Assembly: GCF_018406645.1 (NCBI RefSeq)
Contig: NZ_AP024546.1
Location: 2,976,001-3,040,000, forward strand
Direction: 5' to 3'
Origin: Lysobacter helvus
GTDB taxonomy: Bacteria > Pseudomonadota > Gammaproteobacteria > Xanthomonadales > Xanthomonadaceae
DNA: 64,000 nt
Shown: positions 50,959 through 59,839 of the stretch, one piece after another
Layout of the letters: the number at the start of each line of letters is the position of its first letter
Numbering within the stretch: the stretch's first letter is position 1
Notes under the pieces: generated by a model
Seen by the model: the letters and a program-made list of their open reading frames with translations, nothing else
Databases searched by the model: none
Told to the model about the DNA's origin: nothing
Position numbers and translations under genes: made by a program

Positions 50959-52086
50959 TCAGTCACCATGACCTTCTCCCAGTTGCGACTTGAGGAGCTG
51001 CGACTTGACCTCGAAGGCACCGGCGACGACGACCTGGTCGCCCGCTTTCAGACCCTCTTCGATCACGGTGTGATCCCCTACGACTTCACCGACACGAACG
51101 GGCACGGGTTCGATCGCGCCGGCCGCGTTGCGGCGGAAGGCGACCGTGTCACCACCCATCTGCACGAGCGCGTCGGTCGGCAAGGACAGCGTTTGGCGCC
51201 CGACTTCGGCGGATTGGAGGTAGACGTCGACGAAGTCGCCGCCATGCAGGAGGTCGTCGCGGTTGGGCACTTCGATGCGAATCACCGCGTTGCGCGTGGC
51301 TTCGGAGGTGCGATGCGCGGCCCGCAGAACCTTGCCTTCGATGCGTTTACCGTCGACCACGACGATCACGGGGCTGCCGCTGGCAACGCGCGCCACAGTG
51401 CCGGACGGCAACTTGGCGTCGACCCAGACGATGGATTCATCGACGAGGCGATACAGGGTGCGACCGGGCTCGATCCGCTCACCGACCACGAAGTCGTCCT
51501 CGGTGATGCGACCGGCGTGCGGTGCGGTCAAGGTAAATCGCCCATTGACGCCGCCCGGCGCGGTGCCGGGCAGGCCGTATGCCTGTGCCTTCGCGCGCGC
51601 ACGGTCGACCGCAACCTTCGCTTCAGTGATCCGGCGACCGGCGACCGCCTCGCGGCCAAGCGCCTCCACGCGCCGCCACTCCTGCTCGGCGATACGCAGT
51701 TCCGCCTGCGCGTCGGAGACCTCGATGCTCGTCAGCGTCACGAGCGGCGTGCCGGCACGCACTTCGTCGCCCAGCTTGGCGTGGCGCCGCACGACGAGCG
51801 ATTGCACCTGGGGCGTGATCAGGGTCGTGCCGTAAGCGTCGTCGAGGACCTCTCCGGGAGCGCGGAGCTGTTCGCCACCGCTCGCGGGCACCAGGTGTTG
51901 AAGGCGAATACCCGCGGCGCGCAGCGCGGCGGCGTCCATGCGAAGCACATTGGCCTCTTGTCCTTCGGCTTCTTCTTCGTGTGCGTCCGTTGCTTCTTTT
52001 TGCGTGCAGGCGGACGTCGCGATCGCCAAGGCAGCGGCGACCAGCAGGCTCAGGGGTCGGATCGATTCCATCGAATGCGTTCTCAT
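50959..52086 (-). CDS. czcB: CzcB-type membrane fusion protein
   Basis: 375 residues. The signal appears lipoprotein-like (LSLLVAAALAIATSAC, lipobox Cys near residue 26). Adaptor domains: GEVLDDAYGTTLITPQVQSL, a helical hairpin (LRIAEQEWRRVEAL), GRFTLTAPHAGRITEDDFVVG and a beta-barrel (VDAKLPSGTVARV). A short acidic segment follows the signal (EATDAHEEEAEGQE). It overlaps czcC by four bases. Confidence 0.9.
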   Translation of the reverse strand: MRTHSMESIRPLSLLVAAALAIATSACTQKEATDAHEEEAEGQEANVLRMDAAALRAAGIRLQHLVPASGGEQLRAPGEVLDDAYGTTLITPQVQSLVVRRHAKLGDEVRAGTPLVTLTSIEVSDAQAELRIAEQEWRRVEALGREAVAGRRITEAKVAVDRARAKAQAYGLPGTAPGGVNGRFTLTAPHAGRITEDDFVVGERIEPGRTLYRLVDESIVWVDAKLPSGTVARVASGSPVIVVVDGKRIEGKVLRAAHRTSEATRNAVIRIEVPNRDDLLHGGDFVDVYLQSAEVGRQTLSLPTDALVQMGGDTVAFRRNAAGAIEPVPVRVGEVVGDHTVIEEGLKAGDQVVVAGAFEVKSQLLKSQLGEGHGD

Positions 52087-53348
52087 GGGGTGCCTTCCAG
52101 TCCGGCCCAGCGTTCGAGCTGGCCGGTGGCGGCGAGGTAATCGGCATAGGCGCGCCAGACTCGGGCTTGCAGCTCCGCGCGCGCCAGTTCGGTGTCGAGG
52201 GTCTGCTTGAGCTGCAACAGGTAGTCGGCGGTGGAGAGCTCACCTTCGCGCCACAGGCGTTCCAGGAGATTTTCCCGACGCGTGACATCGGTGCCGCGGC
52301 TCTCCTTCCAACGCGACCACGCCGCGCGCGTCGTGCCGTAGCTGTCGATCGCGCGCCTGCGCTCGGCGGCGACTTCGAGTGCGATGCGATCGACTTCCGC
52401 GCGCGCCACGGCGGCGTCAGCCTCCGCGGCGACGACTTCGGCGCGATAGGTGTTGCGGATGTTCAGCGGCACGGTCAACGTCACGCCAACGACGTTGTCG
52501 CGGGCCAGGTCGTCGTACTCGACGCGACCACCCCGAACGCCAACGGTGGGATCGGCAATGCGTGCCTTGCGAGCGACAGCGATGTCGCGCTCGGCCCCGG
52601 CTGCGGCTGCCCGCGCGATTTCGACTTCGGGCGCGTCGTCGGCGCCTTCACCGCGGGCCGGCAAGGGAAGGACCACGTCCGGCAGGTTCGCCAATGCGGT
52701 ATCGCCACCGACGCTTCGGAACCGTGCCTCGGCCTGCGCCTGCTCGGCAAGCAGCGTGGCCTGTTCGGCCTCGGCTTCGTCGCGTGCAAGGAGCGCGAGA
52801 TCGCGTTCAAGCCCGGATATGTCGTCTGCCGCGAACTGCTTCCGGGCGAGGTCCGCGAAGCGCGCGAGGAGCGCCACGCGGCGTTCGCCGGTCTTAGTAC
52901 GCTCCGTGGCCATGCGCCAATCGCTCATGGCTGCGAACCAGCTCCGAACGAAATCGCGCCGTTGCAGGTGGACACGCGCGATCGTTTCATCGACGCGCGC
53001 TGTAGCGGAAGACTCCCGAGCGCGCCGCTTGCCAGCCAGGTCGAGTGTCAGGTTGATGCCGGCGGTGGCGGTCTTGTCCGTGCCTTCGTCGTCGTAGTCG
53101 AAGGTGAGCTCGGGGTTGTAAAGCGGACGACCAGCCGCGTCCCGACGCGCGCGCGCGCCAGCAAGTTGCGATTCGGTGGACTGGTAGGTCGGATGTTGTC
53201 GCCACGCGGATTGGATCGCGTCGCGGATCGGCGCCGGGGCCCGCGGAGCAGGCTCCTGCGCGTACGCGGCGAACAGCAGGCCCGATGCCATGACGGCAAC
53301 GAGCAACCGCACGACAGACCGTCGTCGCGGCATGCGAACAAAGTGCAT
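52083..53348 (-). CDS. czcC: CzcC-type outer-membrane efflux protein
   Basis: 421 residues. A signal peptide ends near AYAQEPAP. TolC-like repeats: DAIQSAWRQHPTYQSTESQLAG, LTFDYDDEGTDKTATAGINL, and GVTLTVPLNIRNTYRAEV in the second half. It forms the outer channel for CzcBA. It heads the structural czcCBA genes and lies 60 bases after a small exported protein gene. Confidence 0.88.
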   Translation of the reverse strand: MHFVRMPRRRSVVRLLVAVMASGLLFAAYAQEPAPRAPAPIRDAIQSAWRQHPTYQSTESQLAGARARRDAAGRPLYNPELTFDYDDEGTDKTATAGINLTLDLAGKRRARESSATARVDETIARVHLQRRDFVRSWFAAMSDWRMATERTKTGERRVALLARFADLARKQFAADDISGLERDLALLARDEAEAEQATLLAEQAQAEARFRSVGGDTALANLPDVVLPLPARGEGADDAPEVEIARAAAAGAERDIAVARKARIADPTVGVRGGRVEYDDLARDNVVGVTLTVPLNIRNTYRAEVVAAEADAAVARAEVDRIALEVAAERRRAIDSYGTTRAAWSRWKESRGTDVTRRENLLERLWREGELSTADYLLQLKQTLDTELARAELQARVWRAYADYLAATGQLERWAGLEGTP

Positions 53349-53408
53349 TGGGAAACCCTCAGGATCGACAGGACCTCGGCAGGGCCGAGGGACCGGAGAC
53401 GTCGTCGA

Positions 53409-53738
53409 TCAGGCGATGGGTGGCCGGAGGGTCAAGGGCAACGGGGCCGAAGCATGTTCGTCGAAGCGATCGCCGAGCACGCTGGTGTTGGCGATGGCGG
53501 CTGGCGTCGCGATCGCCATGAGCACCGCCGCCGCGTGGTGGCAGTTGCAGTGCGTGCAGCTCGCGTGCATGGCTACGCCGTCGGCGCCCGCAGCGTCAGC
53601 AGGCTTATCCACCAACGCCTTGCCGGGCGTCCCCATGCCGAGATCGGCCAGCTCGTGCTGCACGCACGCCGAGGCCGAACCGATGCGCAGCAGGAGCAAC
53701 AGCAGCACGAGGATCGCCAGCGCGCGGGAGTGCCGCAT
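53409..53738 (-). CDS. Small exported Cys/His protein upstream of czcC (CzcI-like)
   Basis: 109 residues from the ATG at 53738, chosen because a clean signal peptide follows (HSRALAILVLLLLLLRIGSASA). The mature part has CVQHE and a dense ligand cluster, HASCTHCNCHHAA; it ends LPLTLRPPIA. By position it corresponds to CzcI of Cupriavidus, thought to modulate the czc operon, though sequence identity was not tested. A start at 53777 is possible. Confidence 0.7.
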   Translation of the reverse strand: MRHSRALAILVLLLLLLRIGSASACVQHELADLGMGTPGKALVDKPADAAGADGVAMHASCTHCNCHHAAAVLMAIATPAAIANTSVLGDRFDEHASAPLPLTLRPPIA

Positions 53739-53966
53739 GCTAGTGATCAGGCTGGCGGTAGCTGAGGGTGCGGGCATGGCCGTGAACGATACAGGCCGGG
53801 ACCAACGTTATGTAATTTCAACGGGTCCGTGAGATGGGTACACGTGGAACACTGGTCCGTTCGCCAGTTGACGCTTGGTGGCCCGCCCGCAGCTCCGAGC
53901 CTGGGTCGTCGCTTCGGTTAAGGTTGCGCGCATTGGACGCATTTCGCTGTCAGTTGGAGGGGACCA

Positions 53967-55127
53967 GTGCGAAAACCCGTAGATCCGGAGGATGTCAAGA
54001 AGGCGATCGAGGCGACCGGATACCCCTTGGAGCACATGGTCACCGAGCGCTTTCGCGCAAACGGTTGGAGCGTAATTAGCAACCGATACTACGTCGACGA
54101 CACCGACGGCAAAGCTCGCGAACTCGACCTCATCGCTTACAGAGTGTTCGAAGTTCAAGGTTACGAATTTGTAACCACCGTTCTGGCGAGCTGCAAGAAG
54201 GAGCGCACGACAACCTGGGCCTTCCTGTCGCGCGACAAGCGGGGACAGGACCCGAACATCGAGTGGCAGCCGGTTCACTACTGGACTGACATCGAGCCCC
54301 TTCGAACGTTCCTGAGCTCCAGCGACTGGCGAAGCAATTACCTTGAGTCAAATCGCCAAGCGAAGGCCGTGACGTTCAACATCACGCGGGACGTTTTTGC
54401 GTTTCAGGTGATTGCGCCGCCTGGTCCCCGTCAGGGCGGAAGCCCCGAAGGTACGAGGAAAGAGGCTGCCAGCCGAAACGACTCTCCGATCTTTAATTCA
54501 ATATCTGGCCTAATGAAGGCGCTCGATTACGAAATTGAAGCGATCCCTGATCGAGCTGCTCAGCGTGCCTTCGCAGGGAAACGAATCTACCTGTTCCGAC
54601 TCGCTGTCATTGTTGATGCGCCAATGGTTGACGTGCAGCATTCTGAAAAGACACCGAATGTTGTGGAGATTGACCAATTGCTGCTGCTCACGCGCTACAT
54701 GGTCCGCAAGCGTCATTTGGACGCGCAGGTACATTTCGTTGGCGCCGACAAGGTTGATTGGTTCATCGGTGAGATGGAGTCTCTTGCCACGTACAACAGC
54801 GAGCATTTGCATTTGCTTCTGAATGAGTCGTACACATCCATCGCGAGCAATCGTGCCGTTCAAAATTACTTCGCAACGGTCCTGAGGAAAAGACTCATAC
54901 ATGCATTCAACTATCGCCTTTCGTCGGAGGGCTTGAAGGAAGGGGTCAGTGAACTTTTCGTAATGCCAGATGAGTCGGGTGGAATCATCCTCGAAGTCGA
55001 CGTCGACGATGACACCGCGGATTTCTTGAACAGCGACAGCCGCACCAGGCTGTTGGTGGAAGCTGCTCTGAAGCAAGAGGCGAGGTTTACCGGGTCATTT
55101 CAAATCCGGCCAGACCTCCCGTTCTAG
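53967..55127 (+). CDS. Putative PD-(D/E)XK nuclease-like protein at the right end of the element
   Basis: 386 residues, not assigned to a named family. The N-terminal 80 residues resemble a restriction-endonuclease-like core: LEHMVTERFRANGW (acidic helix), RELDLIAYRV (possible catalytic Asp54) and FVTTVLASCKKE, where Lys77 would be the lysine of the E-x-K strand and Ser75 occupies the usual Glu/Gln place. The rest is mixed, with no helicase or methylase. It reads towards attR and uses more AT-rich codons than the metal genes. A defence or mobile-element role is an inference. Confidence 0.6.
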   Translation: MRKPVDPEDVKKAIEATGYPLEHMVTERFRANGWSVISNRYYVDDTDGKARELDLIAYRVFEVQGYEFVTTVLASCKKERTTTWAFLSRDKRGQDPNIEWQPVHYWTDIEPLRTFLSSSDWRSNYLESNRQAKAVTFNITRDVFAFQVIAPPGPRQGGSPEGTRKEAASRNDSPIFNSISGLMKALDYEIEAIPDRAAQRAFAGKRIYLFRLAVIVDAPMVDVQHSEKTPNVVEIDQLLLLTRYMVRKRHLDAQVHFVGADKVDWFIGEMESLATYNSEHLHLLLNESYTSIASNRAVQNYFATVLRKRLIHAFNYRLSSEGLKEGVSELFVMPDESGGIILEVDVDDDTADFLNSDSRTRLLVEAALKQEARFTGSFQIRPDLPF

Positions 55128-55258
55128 CCATCCACCCTTATCCGGCCGGGAACCCGCTGCACACACCCCCAACTTTTTGTGGTTTGTGTATACCGTCGCG
55201 CATATCGAAATTCGCCCGCCCGCAGTGGCGGCCCGAATCTTGCGCAGTTTCGGAGCAA

Positions 55259-55281
55259 TTCAATTCCCCCCACCTCCACCA
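55259..55281. repeat. attR: attR: right direct repeat of the ssrA 3' end
   Basis: 23 bases identical to 21319-21341, including the CCA-encoding end. Upstream bases are unrelated to tmRNA, so this is a displaced copy. It marks the right boundary of the roughly 33.9-kb element. Confidence 0.9.
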
Positions 55282-55288
55282 TTGAAGG

Positions 55289-55320
55289 AAAAGGCCCGCG
55301 AAAGCGGGCCTTTTCTTTTT
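55289..55320 (+). terminator. Ancestral ssrA terminator beyond attR
   Basis: Stem AAAAGGCCCGC (55289-55299) / GCGGGCCTTTT (55304-55314), GAAA loop, then T-rich tail. It matches the stem after attL except for the loop. It also lies just past the convergent tyrosinase stop. Confidence 0.85.
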
Positions 55321-55324
55321 TGGG

Positions 55325-58300
55325 TCACTTCGCGCTCCCCTCCCGGTGCGGCCCCACGTGCACATGCGTGCTCGCATCGCTGGTTTCGCCACCATCGTCG
55401 GTCACGCGCACGGTCACGATGCGGTGTTCCGTTTCCGGCACCTGCACGGTCACTTCGAACGGCGGCGCCTGGCGCGATCCCACCGGCACGAACTTCGCTT
55501 CGAACAGATCGCTGTCGGCCATGAAGAATTCGACGTTGCGGATCCTGCCGTCCGCATCCGTGGCATCGGCCGTCAGGATCACCGTGCCCGGCGCGTCGCC
55601 GGCGCGGGCCTGCAGCGTCACGACCGGCGGCAGGTCGTCGACGCCGACGACCAGGCGGTCTTCCGCGGTCGTGCGGCCTTCGCTGTCTTCGGCGACGGCG
55701 CGCAGGCGTTGCGGGCCCCTGGTCGGCGTCCAGGCGAAAGTCGTGGGGGCCGTCGTCGGTTGCACGGGCTTGTCGTCGGCGAACAACGTGACCTTGCGGA
55801 GTTCGCCGTTCGGATCGATGGCATCGACATGCAGTTGAATCGATTGCCCCGCGCGCACGAGCGCGTCATCGAGCGCGATGCGCACGCTCGGCGGTTCGGT
55901 CGCGTCCACGCGATTGCCGACCAGCGCGGCATCGAACACCAGGTCGTCCTGCGCGTTGTCCTCGTATTGATGCACTTCCACCGCGAGCACGTTCGTCCCG
56001 GCGCGCAGCAACTCCGGCGATAGCCGCACCGGGAAATACGCGAGTTCCGCCGCCCCCGACACCGGCTTCAGCACTTGCTTGTCGAAGTTCGTGCGATGCA
56101 CTTCGCGTCCGTTGAGGTACACGACCGCGCCGTCATCGACGCGCAGGCGCAAGGTGAGGTCGCGCACCAGCTGCGGATCCTGCACGTCGAAGCGCTTGCG
56201 GAAATACGCCACCTTCGTGCCCGGCGCCACGCCGGCCATGGCTTCGAGTTTCGGCGCGAAGCCCAGCGGCGCCGGGGCTTCGGGCCAGGCGGCATCGTCG
56301 AAGTTGGTCGAGGTCCAGCCCGGCGGCGCCTGATCGGAGGGTGAAACGCGCCATTCACTGCGCGGCTTCACGAGATTCACCTGCGCGACGTCGAGCTGGA
56401 AGCGCACACCCCCGACATCCTCGCCCTTGCCGCTGCGTTGCACGACGTCGAACACCAAGGGCTCGCGCATCGGCTTCGCATCGCGCCGCAACTGCAACAC
56501 GAGGCGCAACGGGAATCGCTCACCGGGCTTCAACGCGATCCCGTCCAACGCATCCTCGAATCCCTTCAACCGCACGAACACCGTGTCCGCCGGCACGCCC
56601 TGCATCGCCTGCGCCGGCTTCACCTGTTCGCGGCCCTGCCCCGCGATCCGGCGGTACAACGCCGACGGCATCCCCACGTCGATCGTTTCGACAGACTGCC
56701 CGAGTTGCGCGAACCGCTGCGCCCCTTCGCGGAACTGCAGCGACGCCGTCATCGGCGCCTGCGTGTCGTTCTCCACCATCATCGCCATCGCCGCCATCGT
56801 GCCGCTGAAGTCGTCGACGACCTGGAGGTTGCGCCACGCCAGGTTGTTGCCGTTGCGCACGTTGGTGGTGATGTTGGTGCCTTCGGTGGTCGTCACCGGC
56901 GTCACGCGCGCCAGCAGGCCGAACTGCGTGTCGCCGAGGCACGCGTAGTCGGCGGGATTCGGCGGATACCACGGGATTTCGAGGATGACCGCCTGCCCCG
57001 CCGGCACGACGGGAATCGTGAGCGGCGCGCTGTCGTAGATCGGCGGCGACAGCACCGAGCGATCGAAGCTGGTCTTCGTCACGATGAAGCCGCCGCCCGT
57101 CGTCCACGGATCGATCGGCGAGCCGGTCGGCACCGCGCCATTCCACGGACGCAGGCCGTTGACGATGACCGCGCTGGTCGACGAGGTGCCGTACGCCGTG
57201 CCGGCTTCGATGCGCGCGGTGTTCGCGCGCTGCCAGCGCGACCACAACTGGTCGACCTTGCCGTGCAGCAGGAAGAAGAACGGATCGCGCGTGGCGGAGG
57301 CAACGACCGACATCGAACCGCCGGTGCCACCGATGTACCCGTGGTTCGCATCGTGGTTGGGCGTGGTCTCGATCTGCACGCTGAAGTTTTCCGCGGCGTC
57401 GCTGCCGCGGTAGTTGGCCCACCCCATGTGCGTGGTATCCGACGCCGAGCCGGGCACGCCGGTGCGCAGGTTGCGCACGACGCTCGCGCCTTCCGACGCG
57501 ATGGGTTCCAGCGCGGGCGACAACGGTGCGCCCATGCTCGTCCCGCCCGTGCCGCGGCCGGAGTTGCCCATGAACCCCGACGTGTAGAGATTCGTGCCGT
57601 TGGTGCTGTTGGTCGGATCCGTCGTCCATTGCCAGTACATCAGCTTGACGCGCGGGTCGGCCTGCTGCAGCAACAGTTCGAGGCGGTTGAGGAATTCGCG
57701 GTGCCACGGCAGGAACGCGGGGTTGTGGTGTTCCGGCGCGCGCACGTGGATCTGTTGTTGCTTCGTCCAGTAGTCGTAGCCGGTGAGCAATGCGAATTCC
57801 GGCGTCGTGGCCATCGTGATGTACGCATCGCGCAGGCGCTGGCGTTGCGTCGCGGTGGCCGTCGCTGCGTTGACGCGCGGCTTGGTGATCTCCGCGCCCG
57901 TGAGGCGACTGGCGCCGCACACGGTCGGAAACGCATCCATCCAGCCGGACGACCACGTCGGGCCGGCCGCGCCTTTCGACCAGTACACGTGCAGATGTTC
58001 GGTGCCGGCCGACGCCGACGATCCGCGATTGCGCACGCGCACGTACACGTAATTCGGCAGGCCGTAGCGCGGATTGCGGTATTCGGGATTCTGGTGCGCC
58101 GCGGGCGTCCAGGGCGGCGACGCGGGATTGAACGCCGTCGGGCGCCAGTTGGGATCCGGGCTGTTGCGCACCCATATGTCTTCCGACACCCACATCGGCC
58201 CCGCATCGGGATTGGGCTGCACACCGGTGTCCGCCGGCGTGTCGCGGATGTACAGGTCTGCCTGGGCGAAGGCCGTGTTCGCGATGCACCACGCGAACGC

Positions 58301-58339
58301 GACCACGACGAGTTGCCGCACCTTCAAGCGCTTGCGCAT
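55325..58339 (-). CDS. Large multidomain tyrosinase-family protein
   Basis: 1004 residues with a Sec signal (VVAFAWCIANTAFA). An N-terminal region with WVSEDIWVRNSPD and YVYVRVRNRGSS is followed by the tyrosinase domain: HHNPAFLPWHREFLNRLE, PNHDANHGYIGG and RDPFFFLLHGKVDQLWSRW. The second copper motif reads HGKVD, not the usual HxNxD, so activity is uncertain. After about residue 650 come a galactose-binding-like segment (WTSTNFDDAAWPEA, VYLNGREVHRTNF) and Ig-like repeats (PPVVTLQARAG, DATDADGRIRNVEFF). Probably secreted; it may bind carbohydrate. Confidence 0.85.
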   Translation of the reverse strand: MRKRLKVRQLVVVAFAWCIANTAFAQADLYIRDTPADTGVQPNPDAGPMWVSEDIWVRNSPDPNWRPTAFNPASPPWTPAAHQNPEYRNPRYGLPNYVYVRVRNRGSSASAGTEHLHVYWSKGAAGPTWSSGWMDAFPTVCGASRLTGAEITKPRVNAATATATQRQRLRDAYITMATTPEFALLTGYDYWTKQQQIHVRAPEHHNPAFLPWHREFLNRLELLLQQADPRVKLMYWQWTTDPTNSTNGTNLYTSGFMGNSGRGTGGTSMGAPLSPALEPIASEGASVVRNLRTGVPGSASDTTHMGWANYRGSDAAENFSVQIETTPNHDANHGYIGGTGGSMSVVASATRDPFFFLLHGKVDQLWSRWQRANTARIEAGTAYGTSSTSAVIVNGLRPWNGAVPTGSPIDPWTTGGGFIVTKTSFDRSVLSPPIYDSAPLTIPVVPAGQAVILEIPWYPPNPADYACLGDTQFGLLARVTPVTTTEGTNITTNVRNGNNLAWRNLQVVDDFSGTMAAMAMMVENDTQAPMTASLQFREGAQRFAQLGQSVETIDVGMPSALYRRIAGQGREQVKPAQAMQGVPADTVFVRLKGFEDALDGIALKPGERFPLRLVLQLRRDAKPMREPLVFDVVQRSGKGEDVGGVRFQLDVAQVNLVKPRSEWRVSPSDQAPPGWTSTNFDDAAWPEAPAPLGFAPKLEAMAGVAPGTKVAYFRKRFDVQDPQLVRDLTLRLRVDDGAVVYLNGREVHRTNFDKQVLKPVSGAAELAYFPVRLSPELLRAGTNVLAVEVHQYEDNAQDDLVFDAALVGNRVDATEPPSVRIALDDALVRAGQSIQLHVDAIDPNGELRKVTLFADDKPVQPTTAPTTFAWTPTRGPQRLRAVAEDSEGRTTAEDRLVVGVDDLPPVVTLQARAGDAPGTVILTADATDADGRIRNVEFFMADSDLFEAKFVPVGSRQAPPFEVTVQVPETEHRIVTVRVTDDGGETSDASTHVHVGPHREGSAK

Positions 58340-58426
58340 GACACCCTCCTTGCGCCCCTGCCATCAGGTAGGACGCAAGGCATCCACCGAATGGGTCATG
58401 CCGGCCGGTCACCGGGTGACCGGGAT

Positions 58427-58957
58427 TCACGCAATGCGCGACAGCCGCGCCAGCACGCCCCAGGTGTAGGCCAGCGCGTAGCCGAGGAACACGCCGGCGA
58501 TCCCGGTCCACGCGCCCGCGTCGAGCCATCCGGCAAAAGCGCCAGACGCGTCGCCCGACAAATGCCGCCACGCCATCCACAACCCGGCGAACACGCGCGC
58601 CGCCACGATCGCCGTGAGCCCCAGCACGACCCAGCGATTGGGCGTGTAGGTCCAGCCTTTTGCATCGCGCTCGAAGCGCGTCAGCGACACGCCGAGCACG
58701 CCGACCCCCGCGCCGAACAGCAAACCCCAGCCCGCATCTCGCAGCGCGTCCGCCATCCAGTGCGTCGCAGCCCACGACGACACCACGAAGATCGGCAACG
58801 ACACCGCAAGCAACCACGCATTGCCGCGCAGGAACCACCCCTGCGCACGCCGCCGCGCGCGCCCGGACGAATACCGCGCCCACAGCGACACCGGCAGCAG
58901 CACGAGCCAGGCCGCGAACAGGACGAGCACGATCAACGGGAGCAGCAACAAGGGCAT
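58427..58957 (-). CDS. Integral membrane protein of unknown function
   Basis: 176 residues from the ATG at 58957. About five transmembrane helices (LLPLIVLVLFAAWLVLLPVS; LLAVSLPIFVVSSWAATHW; GLLFGAGVGVLGVSL; VVLGLTAIVAARVFAGLW; GIAGVFLGYALAYTWGVL), with a basic cytoplasmic loop. The layout recalls DUF1453/CcdC-like proteins, without a firm match. It lies 87 bases upstream of the large tyrosinase gene start, same strand. Confidence 0.7.
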   Translation of the reverse strand: MPLLLLPLIVLVLFAAWLVLLPVSLWARYSSGRARRRAQGWFLRGNAWLLAVSLPIFVVSSWAATHWMADALRDAGWGLLFGAGVGVLGVSLTRFERDAKGWTYTPNRWVVLGLTAIVAARVFAGLWMAWRHLSGDASGAFAGWLDAGAWTGIAGVFLGYALAYTWGVLARLSRIA

Positions 58958-59047
58958 GCGACCGACCCTACCGAACTCCCGCGCCACGCAATGCGAAAGG
59001 CCGGAAGCGCACGCTCCCGGCCTTGGTTCGTCACCCGCGAAGCACGT

Positions 59048-59839
59048 TTACTTCCCGGCGTTCACACCCTTGTCGACCACCAGCTTCACGACCACCTTGC
59101 GCGCACTGGCATTGCTGCCCGTGCCGGCGTCGGACGCCACGCCCATGCCGTCGCCGGCCTGCACGCGACCGGGCGAAACGCCGGCCTTCTGCTGCAGGAA
59201 ATTGGTGACGGCCGCGGCGCGCTTGGTGCTGAGGACCTGGTTGGCGGCGGCGTCGCCGGTGGAATCGGTGAAGCCCTGCACCACCATCCGGTAATCCTTC
59301 AGCTCCTTGGTCTTCGCGGCGAGCGCCATCAGGTCGGACTTGCCCTGCGAGGAAATCGCGGTGCTGCCCGAGGCGAAATGCACCTCTGCCGTGGCGAGCG
59401 CTTCATACGTGCCGAAGTCGTTCATGCGCGCGGCGTTCGCTTCCATGCCTGCATGGGTCGGCGCCACGCCGGCCTGCACCTGCTGCGCGGTGCGGAAGTC
59501 TTCCGAGCCGAACGAAATCGCCGTGGCGTTGAAGCCGTCGCCCTGCGCGACCACGTCGGCCACGATCGGCAGGCCCGCCATCAGGGCGCCTTTCTCGACC
59601 GTTTCGTAACGCACGGCCGCCAGGCCCTTCTTCTTCTTGATCTTCGTGTCGGGCGAGACGTGGATCTTGCGCTCGACGTTGTTGCTGTCCTTGACCGTGA
59701 TCATGTCGCCGTTGACCGCGGTGATCAGGCCCTTGATCGTGCTCGGATCGCCGTCGGCCGCGAGGGCGGGCAGCGCAACGAGGAGACCCATCAGTGCGGA
59801 CGACAGGGCGAGCTGTTTCAGACCTTTCATGGAAATCAT
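59048..59839 (-). CDS. OmpA-family protein with DUF5666-like N-domain
   Basis: 263 residues from the ATG at 59839, supported by AGGAG seven bases upstream. Signal peptide (LALSSALMGLLVALPALA). A small beta domain follows (IKGLITAVNGDMITVKDSNN, HVSPDTKIKKKKG), DUF5666-like, then the OmpA peptidoglycan-binding domain (VHFASGSTAISSQGKSDL; VVQGFTDSTGDAAANQVLS; TKRAAAVTNFL). No eight-stranded barrel is present. Probably periplasmic and bound to cell wall. Confidence 0.88.
   Translation of the reverse strand: MISMKGLKQLALSSALMGLLVALPALAADGDPSTIKGLITAVNGDMITVKDSNNVERKIHVSPDTKIKKKKGLAAVRYETVEKGALMAGLPIVADVVAQGDGFNATAISFGSEDFRTAQQVQAGVAPTHAGMEANAARMNDFGTYEALATAEVHFASGSTAISSQGKSDLMALAAKTKELKDYRMVVQGFTDSTGDAAANQVLSTKRAAAVTNFLQQKAGVSPGRVQAGDGMGVASDAGTGSNASARKVVVKLVVDKGVNAGK

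Noticed and set aside
21342-55258. Insertion sequences or transposons as carriers of the metal genes
   Set aside because: No transposase-like reading frame and no terminal inverted repeats were recognised within the element.
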